Shown here: positions 9,142-17,278 of the stretch, in pieces | Layout: each line of letters opens with the position of its first letter | Numbering within the stretch: position 1 is the stretch's first letter | Source of the DNA: Thalassovita sp. | GTDB lineage: Bacteria; Pseudomonadota; Alphaproteobacteria; Rhodobacterales; Rhodobacteraceae | Assembly: GCA_029212905.1 (NCBI GenBank) | Contig: JARGPB010000009.1 | Span: forward strand, 102,157-166,156 | Length of the DNA: 64,000 nucleotides | Direction: 5' to 3' | Made by a program: the position numbers and the translations under genes | Notes under the pieces: model-generated | Told to the model about the DNA's origin: nothing | The model's input: the letters and a program-made list of their open reading frames with translations, nothing else | Databases searched by the model: none

Positions 9142-9789
9142 TCACGCGATGCGCGCTTTGCGATCCAGCCAGGCGATGCCCTGACCGACCACATAAATGA
9201 TGACCATGTAGAGAATGCCCGAGAGCAGGAACATTTCGAACGGCTTGTAGGTGGATCCGATATAGCGCTGCGCAGTGTAGGTCAGTTCGACCACCGAGAT
9301 CGCCGCCACCAGGGCCGTTCCCTTGATCTGCGCATTGATGTTCACGCCGAGAGGGCGGATCATCAGACGCGCGGCCTGTGGCAACACGATCTTGCGCAGA
9401 GATTGGAATTTGCTCATGCCTAGGGTGCGTGCCGCCTCGATCTGACCTTTGTCGATCGCGACGATCGCCCCGCGAATGGTCTCGGTCATATAAGCGCCGA
9501 TGTTGACGCCCAGGCCAATAACCCCGGCTTCGAACGCGTCCAGCTGAATGCCGATCTGTGGACCACCAAAATACAGAATGAACAGCTGGATCAGTGCCGG
9601 CGTGCCGCGGATGACGCTGACATATGCCGCGCCCATGCCGCGAAAAACCGCGTGGCGTGACAGCCGTGCCGCCGCCCCCAGAGAGCCGCAGATCAGCCCC
9701 AGAAGTGTTGTCAGAACAGAAAGCTGGATCGTCACCCAGGCCGCCTTCAGAAAGAAGGGGTAGACTGTCCACATCAGGTCGAAGTCCAT
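9142..9789 (-). CDS. Amino-acid ABC transporter permease (HisQ/GlnP type)
   Basis: A 215-residue inner-membrane permease of the polar amino-acid family. Its EAA loop EAARTLGMSKFQSLRKIVLP is similar to that of the adjacent permease. It probably heterodimerises with the product of the next gene. The ATG follows an AAGGGAGC-type ribosome site. A hairpin at 9913-9937 between it and the binding-protein gene probably sets a lower level for the membrane subunits. Confidence 0.93.
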   Translation of the reverse strand: MDFDLMWTVYPFFLKAAWVTIQLSVLTTLLGLICGSLGAAARLSRHAVFRGMGAAYVSVIRGTPALIQLFILYFGGPQIGIQLDAFEAGVIGLGVNIGAYMTETIRGAIVAIDKGQIEAARTLGMSKFQSLRKIVLPQAARLMIRPLGVNINAQIKGTALVAAISVVELTYTAQRYIGSTYKPFEMFLLSGILYMVIIYVVGQGIAWLDRKARIA

Positions 9790-9911
9790 GAAGAGCTCCC
9801 TTTCTTACGATGATCTTGTGGCTGAGAGATCCGGCGCGCGTGCAGACTGTGCGCCAATCGTTTCGCCCGAAATGCCCGGCGTCTACCGGTTTCATCTTCA
9901 GGCCGAGAAAA

Positions 9912-9937
9912 CGGCCCGCCGAAGTGCACGGCGGGCC
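9912..9937 (-). terminator. Hairpin between binding-protein and permease genes (attenuator/partial terminator)
   Basis: Perfect 9-bp inverted repeat (GGCCCGCCG at 9913-9921, CGGCGGGCC at 9929-9937) with a 7-base loop. On the minus strand it is followed by GTTTTC. It lies just after the stop of the binding-protein gene and before the permeases, where ABC operons often carry a structure that raises the level of binding protein over membrane components. Confidence 0.65.
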
Positions 9938-9946
9938 CCTTGATGA

Positions 9947-10738
9947 TTAGCGGATGTCGCCGCCAACCCATTTTTCAGCGATCTGGACATATGTCCCGTC
10001 AGCCATCATCGCGTCCAGTGCAGCCTGCATAGCGGCGGCCAGATCAGGATTGCCCTGACGGATCGCGATGCCAGCCTGATCGGCCACGCCTTCCAGACCC
10101 GAGGTGTCCAGCTGCATCACCGCGCGACCGCTGTCACGGATGGCAAGAAGGACAGGAATGTCATCGTTGATGATGGCATCGACGCGACCTGCTTCCAGTT
10201 CCAGCATCAGCTCGGTCAGGCCTTTGTAGGTGCGGACGTTATAGCCCTGTTCGCGGGCCCATTGCTCGTGGGTTTCGCCCAGAGTGACACCGATTGTGGC
10301 GTCCGACAGACCGTCCAGCCCAGAGATCGCGCTGTCCTTGGCGACGAAAACGCCCCGGCTCATGCGGTAGTAGGGGCCAACGAAATCGACGACCTCTTTG
10401 CGTTCTTCTGTGATCGACATCGACCCGACAATCGCATCATATTTGTTGGCCAAAAGCCCACCGATGATGCCATCCCAGGCGGTTGTGATGATTTCGACTT
10501 CGACGCCCATGCGCTTGGCGATCTCGGCGCCGATTGCCGGGTCAAACCCGACAACTTCGTTCTTTTCGTTGACGAAGTTGAACGGAGGGTAAGCGCCGCT
10601 CATGGCGATGCGCATCACGCCCTTTTCCTTGATCGCGTCCAGCTCGTCTGCGGCGGCCATTGTCACGGCGCCGAAGCTTGCCATGCTGGCCAAACCCGCG
10701 GCGATCACGGTTTTCATCATTGTTCTACGATTTGTCAT
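9947..10738 (-). CDS. Amino-acid ABC transporter substrate-binding protein
   Basis: A 263-residue periplasmic binding protein of the SBP_bac_3 family. A Sec signal peptide runs to about residue 30 (TMAAA-DELDA). The mature start GVMRIAMSGAYPPFNFVNE and GFDPAIGAEIAKRMGVEVE are typical of the lysine/arginine/ornithine and glutamine binders. I choose the ATG at 10738 because it has GGAGAG 4 bases upstream; an ATG 4 codons earlier lacks a site. It is the first gene of the operon and diverges from the LysR gene. The ligand is unknown; given the downstream enzymes an N-acylated or beta-amino acid is possible. Confidence 0.93.
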   Translation of the reverse strand: MTNRRTMMKTVIAAGLASMASFGAVTMAAADELDAIKEKGVMRIAMSGAYPPFNFVNEKNEVVGFDPAIGAEIAKRMGVEVEIITTAWDGIIGGLLANKYDAIVGSMSITEERKEVVDFVGPYYRMSRGVFVAKDSAISGLDGLSDATIGVTLGETHEQWAREQGYNVRTYKGLTELMLELEAGRVDAIINDDIPVLLAIRDSGRAVMQLDTSGLEGVADQAGIAIRQGNPDLAAAMQAALDAMMADGTYVQIAEKWVGGDIR

Positions 10739-10776
10739 TTGTCTCTCCACTGTCAGTCAAGCTGCCATTCAGACAT

Positions 10777-10792
10777 GCGTGATACGTCACGC
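10777..10792. promoter_or_regulatory. Inverted repeat in divergent transporter/LysR promoter region
   Basis: GCGTGA-TACG-TCACGC is a perfect 6-bp dyad 39 bases upstream of the binding-protein start. It may be a second binding site for the LysR regulator or another factor. Position and symmetry only; no experiment is implied. Confidence 0.4.
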
Positions 10793-10820
10793 TGCCCGAT
10801 GTTTTCTTACTTGGAAACGG

Positions 10821-10845
10821 TTGCATGGCGTAAATCATCATGCAA
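10821..10845. promoter_or_regulatory. Probable LysR-family operator (T-N11-A dyad)
   Basis: TTGCATG at 10821-10827 and CATGCAA at 10839-10845 are perfect 7-bp arms separated by 11 bases. The site lies 35 bases upstream of the LysR start and 83 bases upstream of the divergent transport operon. This matches the T-N11-A core of LysR recognition sites and the usual position for autoregulation plus activation of the divergent genes. Confidence 0.65.
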
Positions 10846-10880
10846 ATAAATAATAGAAATCCTAATGATAGAAGAAATCT

Positions 10881-11852
10881 ATGCTTAGACCCTATGAACA
10901 ACGCTTCCCGTGGAACCTTGATTGGAACTTGTTGCGCACCTTCACCGTCGTGGTCGAACAGCGAGGGGTTTCAAAAGCAGCGGACTTTTTGGGACTGAAG
11001 CAGCCGACGATCAGCAGTGCGCTCAAACGCTTAGAAGAGACGGTTGGGCACAAGCTGGTCGAGCGCAAACCAAACCGGTTTTCTGTCACTGCGGCGGGCG
11101 AGAAGCTGTATTCGGAATGCAAGACGATGTTCGGGGCGGTAAGTGAAATTCCAGCCTTGCTGGAGGCCGACGAGGAAGAGGTAACTGGCCATATTCGGAT
11201 CAGCATGGCCAGTCATGTGGTGTCGCCGCATCTCGACCAGGTTCTGGAGGCATTCTCGAAGAAACACCCCAAGGTCACCTATTCGATGGTGGTCGCCGAA
11301 AGCGCCGATGTCGTCACGCGCATCCGACAGAACCACGCCAGTTTTGGGGTGTGTCTGCTGAATGCTGATCCCAAAGGGCTGGAAACCAGCGTTCTGTTCC
11401 GCGAGTTCTTCTGCCTCTATTGTGGCCCCAGCCATCGCCTGTTTGGTCAGGAAAACATCAAGATGTCCGAGCTGCGCGATGAACCATCTGTGTCCTTCCA
11501 AACCGAGATCGAGGGCGGCCCGCTGGCCTCGGTCGCCCAGTTGCGCGAGAGGGCACGGCTGTCGCCTGGATTGCGGGGCATATCGTCAAACCTCACGGAA
11601 ATTCGTCGGATGATCGTGGCGAATATCGGGATCGGGGCCTTGCCGTCGCACGTGGCCGAGCGCGACGTGCAATTTGGTCTGCTGTGGCGGTTGCCGCCCT
11701 ATACCAACCCGCCAGCGGTGGATATTTTCCTGCTGACAAACCCAAAGAAACGGATGAACCAAGCAGAGACGCTGTTCATTGATAGCCTGAAAACACTGAT
11801 CAGGACGCTGCCGCTTTCCGAGCGGACGTATTCGGATGCAGGCCGACCTTGA
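10881..11852 (+). CDS. LysR family transcriptional regulator
   Basis: A 323-residue LysR regulator. The winged helix-turn-helix lies at about residues 12-75 (LRTFTVVVEQRGVSKAADF, then QPTISSALKRLEETVGHKLVER), followed by the effector-binding domain. It is divergent from the amino-acid transport and catabolic operon, with a T-N11-A dyad in the shared promoter region, so it most likely controls that operon in response to its substrate or an intermediate. An ATG at codon 1 is used; the WNLDWNLLRTF start of the DNA-binding domain follows after 10 residues, slightly longer than usual. Confidence 0.93.
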   Translation: MLRPYEQRFPWNLDWNLLRTFTVVVEQRGVSKAADFLGLKQPTISSALKRLEETVGHKLVERKPNRFSVTAAGEKLYSECKTMFGAVSEIPALLEADEEEVTGHIRISMASHVVSPHLDQVLEAFSKKHPKVTYSMVVAESADVVTRIRQNHASFGVCLLNADPKGLETSVLFREFFCLYCGPSHRLFGQENIKMSELRDEPSVSFQTEIEGGPLASVAQLRERARLSPGLRGISSNLTEIRRMIVANIGIGALPSHVAERDVQFGLLWRLPPYTNPPAVDIFLLTNPKKRMNQAETLFIDSLKTLIRTLPLSERTYSDAGRP

Positions 11853-12168
11853 GCCCTGATTGGGCTGCGGAGCGTACGTTCGAACGACATGCTGTCTGCG
11901 CCGAGTGACCAGCCCCCGAGGTTATTTATAGCGCAGAGGGACGATACACTGTTTGGCTGCCCTCGTTGGAAACGATGGTGAAATATCGGGGTCTCAAAGC
12001 CCCCGATATGAAATCTGGCCCAGGCGGCTGGCAATTTTGTAGCTTTTGACCATTTCAGGCCCTTAAGTGCTGTTGAAATCGCGGTCGCAGATAGCAGTCT
12101 TTGCCAATTTGCCTTAGGAGAAGTGTGGGGGCGCAGATCGCGCCTTGCGGGGCACGGAGGCATCGAAT
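11853..12168. other. Intergenic region with a 9-bp inverted repeat
   Basis: 316 bases between the LysR gene and the sulfotransferase. The only clear structure is the hairpin ATATCGGGG (11983-11991) / CCCCGATAT (12001-12009) with a 9-base loop. No T-run follows, so it is a weak terminator at best. I see no gene here. Confidence 0.5.
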
Positions 12169-12996
12169 TTGGACCGTACATTTGTTTTAGGGGTAGGGGC
12201 TCAAAAGGCAGGAACGACCTGGCTTTCGGACTATTTGCGCGCAGATAAAAAGTACCGGTTCGGTGCCATCAAGGAAAAAGAGTTCCATGTTTGGGACAGA
12301 AAAGACCTCCCGATGTTTGCTCCGCCCAAGCGACGGGTGTCGACGCTGCGCAGCAAAGGCCAGTTTTTGCTGCGGGCTATGGGGAAATTCGACTCCGTCT
12401 ATTTCCGATATTTCGGGTCTTTGCTGAGAAATGGCGGTATCGCTGCGGATATCACGCCGTCTTATGCCGGGCTGTCTGCTGCGCGATATGCGCAAATAAA
12501 CCAGGGCTTTCGCCGTCAGGGGATCCAGGTAAAGACCGTCTTTATGATGCGTGACCCGGTTTCGCGCTGCGTTTCGGGTTTCAACATGAGCATGCACAAA
12601 GCCTCGAAAAATTTGATGGCAGGGGATGTTGCGGCGGATCGCAACGCGGATGCAGTGTTCTTGGACTTTATCGAAACCGAAGGCAGCCGTATGCGGTCTG
12701 ACTATCTTTCGACCCTTGCGGCGCTTCGGGAGGGTTTCGCGCCCAGCCAGATTAAGGTCCTGATTTACGAGAACCTGTTCGAGCCTGAAACCATCCGGGA
12801 CTTTTCGGAGTTCTTTGGCGTTGGGTTTTGCCCCGACCGGGCGGACATCAAATCGAACGTTGCCAAAAAGAAGATCCAGGTCTCAGACGAAGCGCTCTCA
12901 AAATGTGCGCTCATGTTGCGCGACACCTATGAGGGCATCGGACAAGAGTTCCCGCAAGTACGCAGCCTGTGGCGTGGGTATCAGTATTTTCGGTGA
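12169..12996 (+). CDS. Sulfotransferase domain protein
   Basis: A 275-residue protein with the PAPS-binding 5'-phosphosulfate loop near the N-terminus (GAQKAGTTWLSDYL) and a 3'-phosphate loop (MMRDPVSRCVSGFN) around residue 125. It would transfer sulfate from PAPS to an alcohol or sugar acceptor. I start it at the TTG at 12169, which has GGAGG with 8-base spacing; an earlier TTG at 12145 has no such site. The C-terminal part contains LIYENLFEPETIRDFSEFFG, the usual late motif of these proteins. It stands alone and the acceptor is unknown. Chance proximity to sox genes should not be read as a link. Confidence 0.82.
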   Translation: MDRTFVLGVGAQKAGTTWLSDYLRADKKYRFGAIKEKEFHVWDRKDLPMFAPPKRRVSTLRSKGQFLLRAMGKFDSVYFRYFGSLLRNGGIAADITPSYAGLSAARYAQINQGFRRQGIQVKTVFMMRDPVSRCVSGFNMSMHKASKNLMAGDVAADRNADAVFLDFIETEGSRMRSDYLSTLAALREGFAPSQIKVLIYENLFEPETIRDFSEFFGVGFCPDRADIKSNVAKKKIQVSDEALSKCALMLRDTYEGIGQEFPQVRSLWRGYQYFR

Positions 12997-13186
12997 CTAT
13001 ATCCGCCGGGGTGCAGGTGCGGCTGGTTCGGGCTGATTGACCCGGTTCGGGTGCTTTGGACGATATAACCCTGCGTCCTTTGGCGCCTGGGGCCGATTTC
13101 ACGAACCATTGCGGGTTTCCTTCGCTGTAGCCGCGTGCTGTTATTCTTGTGGAATGAAATTCTGCAATGAGGAAAGAGGGAGAGAG

Positions 13187-14416
13187 ATGGACTTCGGTAT
13201 CAGGGAGGAGAACCGAAAGCTATTGGACCGCGTTGCGGCCATGGTGAGGGATGAAATTACGCCGCTGGCAGAGGAATACGAGCGAGAGGTCGCCACGGGT
13301 GATCGCTGGCAATTCACTGCGCGGCAGACCGAAATTCTGGAGACCCTTAAGGCCAGGGCCAAGGCCGAAGGGCTGTGGAATTTCTTTTTGACGGACAGCG
13401 ACAAGGGGTTCGGACTGACGACGGTGGAATATGCTTATTTCGCCGAGGAAATGGGGAAAACGCCCCTGGCCGCCGAGGTGTTCAACTGCGCTGCGCCCGA
13501 CACTGGCAACATGGAAGTGTTCGAGCGGTACGGCACGGAAGCTATGAAAAAACAGTGGCTTGCTCCGCTTCTGGCTGGAGAGATCCGCTCGGCCTACTGC
13601 ATGACGGAACCGGATGTGGCCTCGTCAGATGCGACAAATATCTCGATGTCGTGCGTGCTGGATGGGGATGACTATGTCCTGAACGGAGAGAAATGGTGGG
13701 CATCCGGGGCAGGGGATCCGCGCTGCGCTGTTTACATCGTGATGGTGAAAACGGGTGGTGACGAGCTACCGAAACACAAACAGCACGCGATGGTGGTTGT
13801 GCCGTCAAATGCCGACGGAATCGAGATCCTGCGCCCCATGCAGGTCTATGGTGACGATGATGCGCCCCACGGGCATATGCACATGCGGTTTACCAATGTG
13901 CGTATCCCGCGCGAAAACATCCTGCTGGGCGAAGGTCGCGGGTTCGAAATTGCTCAAGGGCGGCTTGGACCTGGACGGATTCACCACTGTATGCGGGCGA
14001 TCGGACAGGCCGAAGCAGCACTAGGGCACATGTGCAAACGCTCGCTGGAACGCGAAGCTTTTGGCAAGGCGCTGGCCCATCTTGGGGCGAATTACGACAT
14101 TATCGCTGAATGCCGGATGGAGATCGAGCAAGCACGTCTTCTGTGCCTCAAGGCCGCCTGGTACATGGATCAGGGGGATGCCCGCGCGGCGGCTCCGTGG
14201 ATTTCGATGATCAAGACGGTTGCTCCGCGCATGGCGCTCAAGGTGATCGACGAAGCATCGCAAATGTATGGGGCCCAAGGGGTAAGTCAGGATACGCCAC
14301 TGGCGCATGCCTGGACCCACGTGCGGACCTTGCGGTTGGCGGACGGGCCAGATGCGGTTCATCGCCGTCAGATCGCCCGTAGTGAACTGCGCAAATACAC
14401 GCAACAAAAGGTCTGA
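13187..14416 (+). CDS. Acyl-CoA dehydrogenase
   Basis: A 409-residue FAD acyl-CoA dehydrogenase. The helical N-terminus (MDFGIREENRKLLDRVAAM), YCMTEPDVASSDATN (flavin contact), GEKWWASGAGDPRC, and the C-terminal domain with MYGAQGVSQDTPLAHAW are all present. It oxidises acyl-CoA to 2-enoyl-CoA and passes electrons to ETF. The ATG at 13187 follows GAGGGAGAG; upstream in-frame codons look non-coding. The catalytic base typical of short-chain enzymes (Glu in the YGGxGY-like loop) is not obvious, and the long-chain/FadE-like ACAD10/11 type is the closer match. Monocistronic, followed by a GNRA-loop hairpin. Confidence 0.9.
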   Translation: MDFGIREENRKLLDRVAAMVRDEITPLAEEYEREVATGDRWQFTARQTEILETLKARAKAEGLWNFFLTDSDKGFGLTTVEYAYFAEEMGKTPLAAEVFNCAAPDTGNMEVFERYGTEAMKKQWLAPLLAGEIRSAYCMTEPDVASSDATNISMSCVLDGDDYVLNGEKWWASGAGDPRCAVYIVMVKTGGDELPKHKQHAMVVVPSNADGIEILRPMQVYGDDDAPHGHMHMRFTNVRIPRENILLGEGRGFEIAQGRLGPGRIHHCMRAIGQAEAALGHMCKRSLEREAFGKALAHLGANYDIIAECRMEIEQARLLCLKAAWYMDQGDARAAAPWISMIKTVAPRMALKVIDEASQMYGAQGVSQDTPLAHAWTHVRTLRLADGPDAVHRRQIARSELRKYTQQKV

Positions 14417-14437
14417 ATAGACCGAGACACAAGCACC

Positions 14438-14459
14438 TTGGGGGCGGCAACGCCCCCAA
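14438..14459. terminator. Hairpin with GNRA loop between convergent genes
   Basis: TTGGGGGCG-GCAA-CGCCCCCAA is a perfect 9-bp stem with a GCAA tetraloop, 21 bases after the acyl-CoA dehydrogenase stop and before the convergent soxT end. No T-run follows on either strand, so it is a stabilising or Rho-assisted end rather than a classical terminator. Confidence 0.5.
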
Positions 14460-14537
14460 CTCCACGGCGACGGCCAAAGGCCGGAGGCGTGACATACTGT
14501 GCGCGCGTCAGCGTGCTCTGCTGGATCAAGACGGGAA

Positions 14538-15596
14538 TTATTCGGCGGGTTGGAAGCCTTCGATCAACTGACGCAGCCCCAGGGCCGCCCCGGCAAAGAT
14601 CGCAAGAAATGTCACGGGCGCCGAAAAAGCCAACATGGAAAACGCGCTCAGGCCCTGGCCAACAGTGCATCCCAGCGCAAGAACGGCCCCGATCCCCATT
14701 AGCGCGGCCCCTGTGATTTGGCGCCGCAGTTCGCGCGGGTCTTCACAGGCCTCCCAACGGAAATGCCCTTTGATCAACGACCCGACAAAGGCCCCCAGGA
14801 TGACCCCCATGACTGATCCAACAGCAAAGGATGGCGCCCGCGCCGATGCGGTCATGAAATACAGCAGGCTTTCGCCAACCGGGGCGGAAAAACTGTGCGA
14901 AACCACAGGGATATCCGAAAATCCGGTCGAGGCCACCCAATAGCTACCGGCCCAGCCAGACGTGATCGCCACCCCCACCATGACAGCCCAGAAAACCGAG
15001 GCTGGTTCCGTGATGAAGCTGCGCGAGGCCAGCGCCCCCAGGACAATCAGCCCGCCGATGATCATGCCGATCATATTCACCGACCCTCCGGTCCACTGAC
15101 CCAACAGATGGGCAAATCCTGGCGGCAGATCGTTGACCACGTCCTCTTGGGGGAACACAGCCACGCGGAGCGCGGCCAGCGGCCCCGACAGGACAACATA
15201 GGCCGTCACCCCCATAACCAGCACGATCACAAAGGCGCGCATGTCTCCGCCGCCCAGTCGCGCGATGGACCCAAAGCCACAATTCCCAGCCAGCGCCATG
15301 CCATAGCCAAAGATCAATCCGCCCAGAACAGATGCAAAGGGCATCCACCGGATCGACAGGTAATACGAGCTTTCGGTTTCCAGCAGGCCGACAGCAGACA
15401 GGCCAAAGCTTCCCAGAACGGCAACACCGATCGCCAGAACCCACATCCGCATCCGCGTGTCGGATCCGCCATACAGCAGGTCCTCGATCGCGCCCATTGT
15501 GCAAAAACGGCCCAAGCGTGCAGCCAGCCCCAACAGCAAACCGCCGCCAAGCCCGGCTAATGCGACCAGGAATTCGTCGTTCAGAAACTCCGGCAT
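14538..15596 (-). CDS. soxT: SoxT: YeeE/YedE family sulfur transporter
   Basis: A 352-residue polytopic membrane protein (about nine segments) of the YeeE/YedE family that moves thiosulfate or another sulfur compound across the inner membrane. Conserved cysteine sites are visible: RFCTMGAIEDLLYGG near residue 31, GNCGFGSIARLGGG, and GCTVGQGLSAF near the C-terminus. The ATG at 15596 has GGGGAGG 9 bases upstream; an upstream TTG start is rejected. It lies 43 bases downstream of soxR in the order soxS-soxR-soxT, as in Paracoccus. A SoxT may deliver the inducing sulfur species to the cytoplasmic SoxR (known proposal for the Paracoccus system). Confidence 0.85.
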   Translation of the reverse strand: MPEFLNDEFLVALAGLGGGLLLGLAARLGRFCTMGAIEDLLYGGSDTRMRMWVLAIGVAVLGSFGLSAVGLLETESSYYLSIRWMPFASVLGGLIFGYGMALAGNCGFGSIARLGGGDMRAFVIVLVMGVTAYVVLSGPLAALRVAVFPQEDVVNDLPPGFAHLLGQWTGGSVNMIGMIIGGLIVLGALASRSFITEPASVFWAVMVGVAITSGWAGSYWVASTGFSDIPVVSHSFSAPVGESLLYFMTASARAPSFAVGSVMGVILGAFVGSLIKGHFRWEACEDPRELRRQITGAALMGIGAVLALGCTVGQGLSAFSMLAFSAPVTFLAIFAGAALGLRQLIEGFQPAE

Positions 15597-15639
15597 GATC
15601 CGTGTCCTCCCCAGGATCAAAATCGATTTACGGGTTGTT

Positions 15640-15978
15640 TTAGGCGTCGTCGCCGCAAAACAGGTCGTAAACCAATTCCAGTATACGCCGGGGTTTGTCG
15701 TCCGCCAAACGGTAATAAATTGCTTTACCTTCGCGGCGCGGAGTCACCAGCCCTTCGAGCCGCAAACGGGACAATTGCTGAGACACGGCCGCCTGACGGG
15801 CCGAGAGCAGCTCTTCCAGCTCGGTGACGGATTTTTCGCCAGTAACAAGGTGGCACAGGATGAGCATTCGGCCTTCGTGACTGACGGCTTTCAGGAAGTT
15901 GGACGCATTCGTGGCATTGTCCACGATGCGGTCCATCTCTTCTTCCGAGATGTGATCTGTAAACACCGGCAGTGTCAT
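15640..15978 (-). CDS. soxR: SoxR: ArsR-family sulfur-responsive repressor
   Basis: A 112-residue winged-helix repressor of the ArsR type. The HTH is SVTELEELLSARQAAVSQQLSRLRLEGLV. Cys42 (ILCHL) and Cys108 (LFCGDDA) are placed like the cysteine pair of BigR and SqrR that forms a sulfide bridge with persulfide and releases DNA. In Paracoccus pantotrophus SoxR binds the soxS-soxV and soxW-soxX intergenic regions; both exist here and the second carries a perfect dyad (17879-17898). It is in the minus-strand unit soxS-soxR-soxT. Regulatory role is by homology. Confidence 0.92.
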   Translation of the reverse strand: MTLPVFTDHISEEEMDRIVDNATNASNFLKAVSHEGRMLILCHLVTGEKSVTELEELLSARQAAVSQQLSRLRLEGLVTPRREGKAIYYRLADDKPRRILELVYDLFCGDDA

Positions 15979-16076
15979 CGCCTGTCCCTCTGGGCGGTTT
16001 TTGGCTTCTTAGTCGAGCTTATCAACTATTTTGTGCGCCAAGTCTATGGGGCCGCTGCGTCGCAGAAACTCCGGGG

Positions 16077-16448
16077 TCAACTTGACGAAGGTTGGTAGTC
16101 TGTCTTGGCTTTCAGCATCATGTTCAGCAATCCCCAGAAAAAGTCTTCACCGGGATAGCCTTCGATTCTGCCAATCTCTTTGTTGTTTTCAATCAGGACA
16201 AAAGTGGGGGTATAGACCACTTTGCGTGCGAATGAGACGCCCTGAGGAGGCGCATCCGCAATGTCGATGATTTGCAGCGGGGCGTATTTTCCCTCTGGTG
16301 TGTTGGGGTAGATCGGGCCCACAGTGTCCTTCCATTCGATGCAGTAGTGGCATCCCTGGCGCTCGACCATGATCAGGTCGGCCGCTTGGGCCGAGAGCGG
16401 CAGTAAGACCCACAACGCGGCGGAAACGATGAAATGTCGTAGATTCAT
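16077..16448 (-). CDS. soxS: SoxS: periplasmic thioredoxin-like protein
   Basis: A 123-residue thioredoxin-fold protein with a signal peptide (cleavage after about residue 22, SAQA-ADLIM) and a Cys33-His-Tyr-Cys36 active site. The cis-proline loop is VVYTPTFVLI. In Paracoccus SoxS is needed for full expression of sox genes and reduces a Sox protein (the SoxYZ carrier is the known candidate). Electrons would come through SoxV. It is divergent from soxV, 72 bases apart, and is the first gene of the soxSRT unit. Confidence 0.9.
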   Translation of the reverse strand: MNLRHFIVSAALWVLLPLSAQAADLIMVERQGCHYCIEWKDTVGPIYPNTPEGKYAPLQIIDIADAPPQGVSFARKVVYTPTFVLIENNKEIGRIEGYPGEDFFWGLLNMMLKAKTDYQPSSS

Positions 16449-16459
16449 AAATCACCAGA

Positions 16460-16511
16460 TTGACGACAACTTGTCGCACAACATAATATGAATATGTGAA
16501 TTATTCAAGGA
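16460..16511 (+). promoter_or_regulatory. Putative soxV promoter with overlapping operator-like dyads
   Basis: TTGACG (16460-16465), an 18-base spacer and TAATAT (16484-16489) make a good sigma-70 promoter pointing into soxV. The -10 is covered by the dyad ACATA-N7-TATGT (16481-16497). TGAATTATTCA (16497-16507) just downstream contains the TGAATT half also seen in the soxX dyad. SoxR binding to the soxS-soxV region is known in Paracoccus; the exact base contacts here are inferred. Confidence 0.55.
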
Positions 16512-16520
16512 GTCACGCGC

Positions 16521-17258
16521 ATGCTGGATATCTCCTTTGCCGGGGCGGCGCTAGCGGGGCTGTTGTCCTTCTTTACGCCCTGTATCCTGCCGATGGTGCC
16601 ATTCTACCTGTGTTACATGGCCGGGATCTCGATGTCGGAACTGCGAGAGGACGGCGAGATTGCCCCCGGAGCGCAGCGCCGTCTGGTGATTTCTGCTGTA
16701 ATGTTCGCGCTTGGGGTCAGCTCGATCTTCGTGTTGTTGGGCATGGGAGCGACCGCCCTGGGGCAGGCATTCGTCCAATGGAAGCAACCTCTCAGTTATG
16801 TCGCGGCGGCGGTTTTGTTCGTATTCGGCCTGCATTTCCTGGGGATTCTTAGAATCGGCCTGCTGTACCGCGAGGCCAAGATCGAAAGCAAAGCCGAGCC
16901 AACAACCGTTCTGGGCGCCTATGTGATGGGGCTTGCGTTCGGGTTCGGCTGGACCCCCTGCGTGGGGCCGGCCCTGGCCTCGATCCTGATGATTGCGTCC
17001 GGGATGGGGGACATCTGGCGTGGTGGTTTGTTGTTGCTGGTTTACGGTTTGTCCATGACTGCGCCGTTTATTGTGGCTGCACTGTTCGCCAAGCCGTTCC
17101 TGGGCTGGATGCAGCGCAACCGGAAATATCTGGGCTATGTTGAAAAAGTGATGGGGGGGATGCTGATCATCTTTGCTATCCTGATCGCGACGAATGCCGT
17201 GAACCTGATTGCGGATGCGATGATTCGTTGGTTCCCGGTCTTTACCACTGTTGGATAA
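16521..17258 (+). CDS. soxV: SoxV: CcdA/DsbD-type membrane thiol transporter
   Basis: A 245-residue inner-membrane protein with six predicted segments and the two redox cysteines of CcdA proteins: FFTPCILPMVPFY in segment 1 (Cys21) and GWTPCVGPAL in segment 4. It carries reducing power from cytoplasmic thioredoxin to periplasmic SoxW and SoxS. An AAGGAG site lies 11 bases before the ATG. The end sits 20 bases before soxW. Position and motifs match the Paracoccus soxVW pair. Confidence 0.93.
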   Translation: MLDISFAGAALAGLLSFFTPCILPMVPFYLCYMAGISMSELREDGEIAPGAQRRLVISAVMFALGVSSIFVLLGMGATALGQAFVQWKQPLSYVAAAVLFVFGLHFLGILRIGLLYREAKIESKAEPTTVLGAYVMGLAFGFGWTPCVGPALASILMIASGMGDIWRGGLLLLVYGLSMTAPFIVAALFAKPFLGWMQRNRKYLGYVEKVMGGMLIIFAILIATNAVNLIADAMIRWFPVFTTVG

Positions 17259-17278
17259 GTGTCTTTGGGAGGAGTGCT

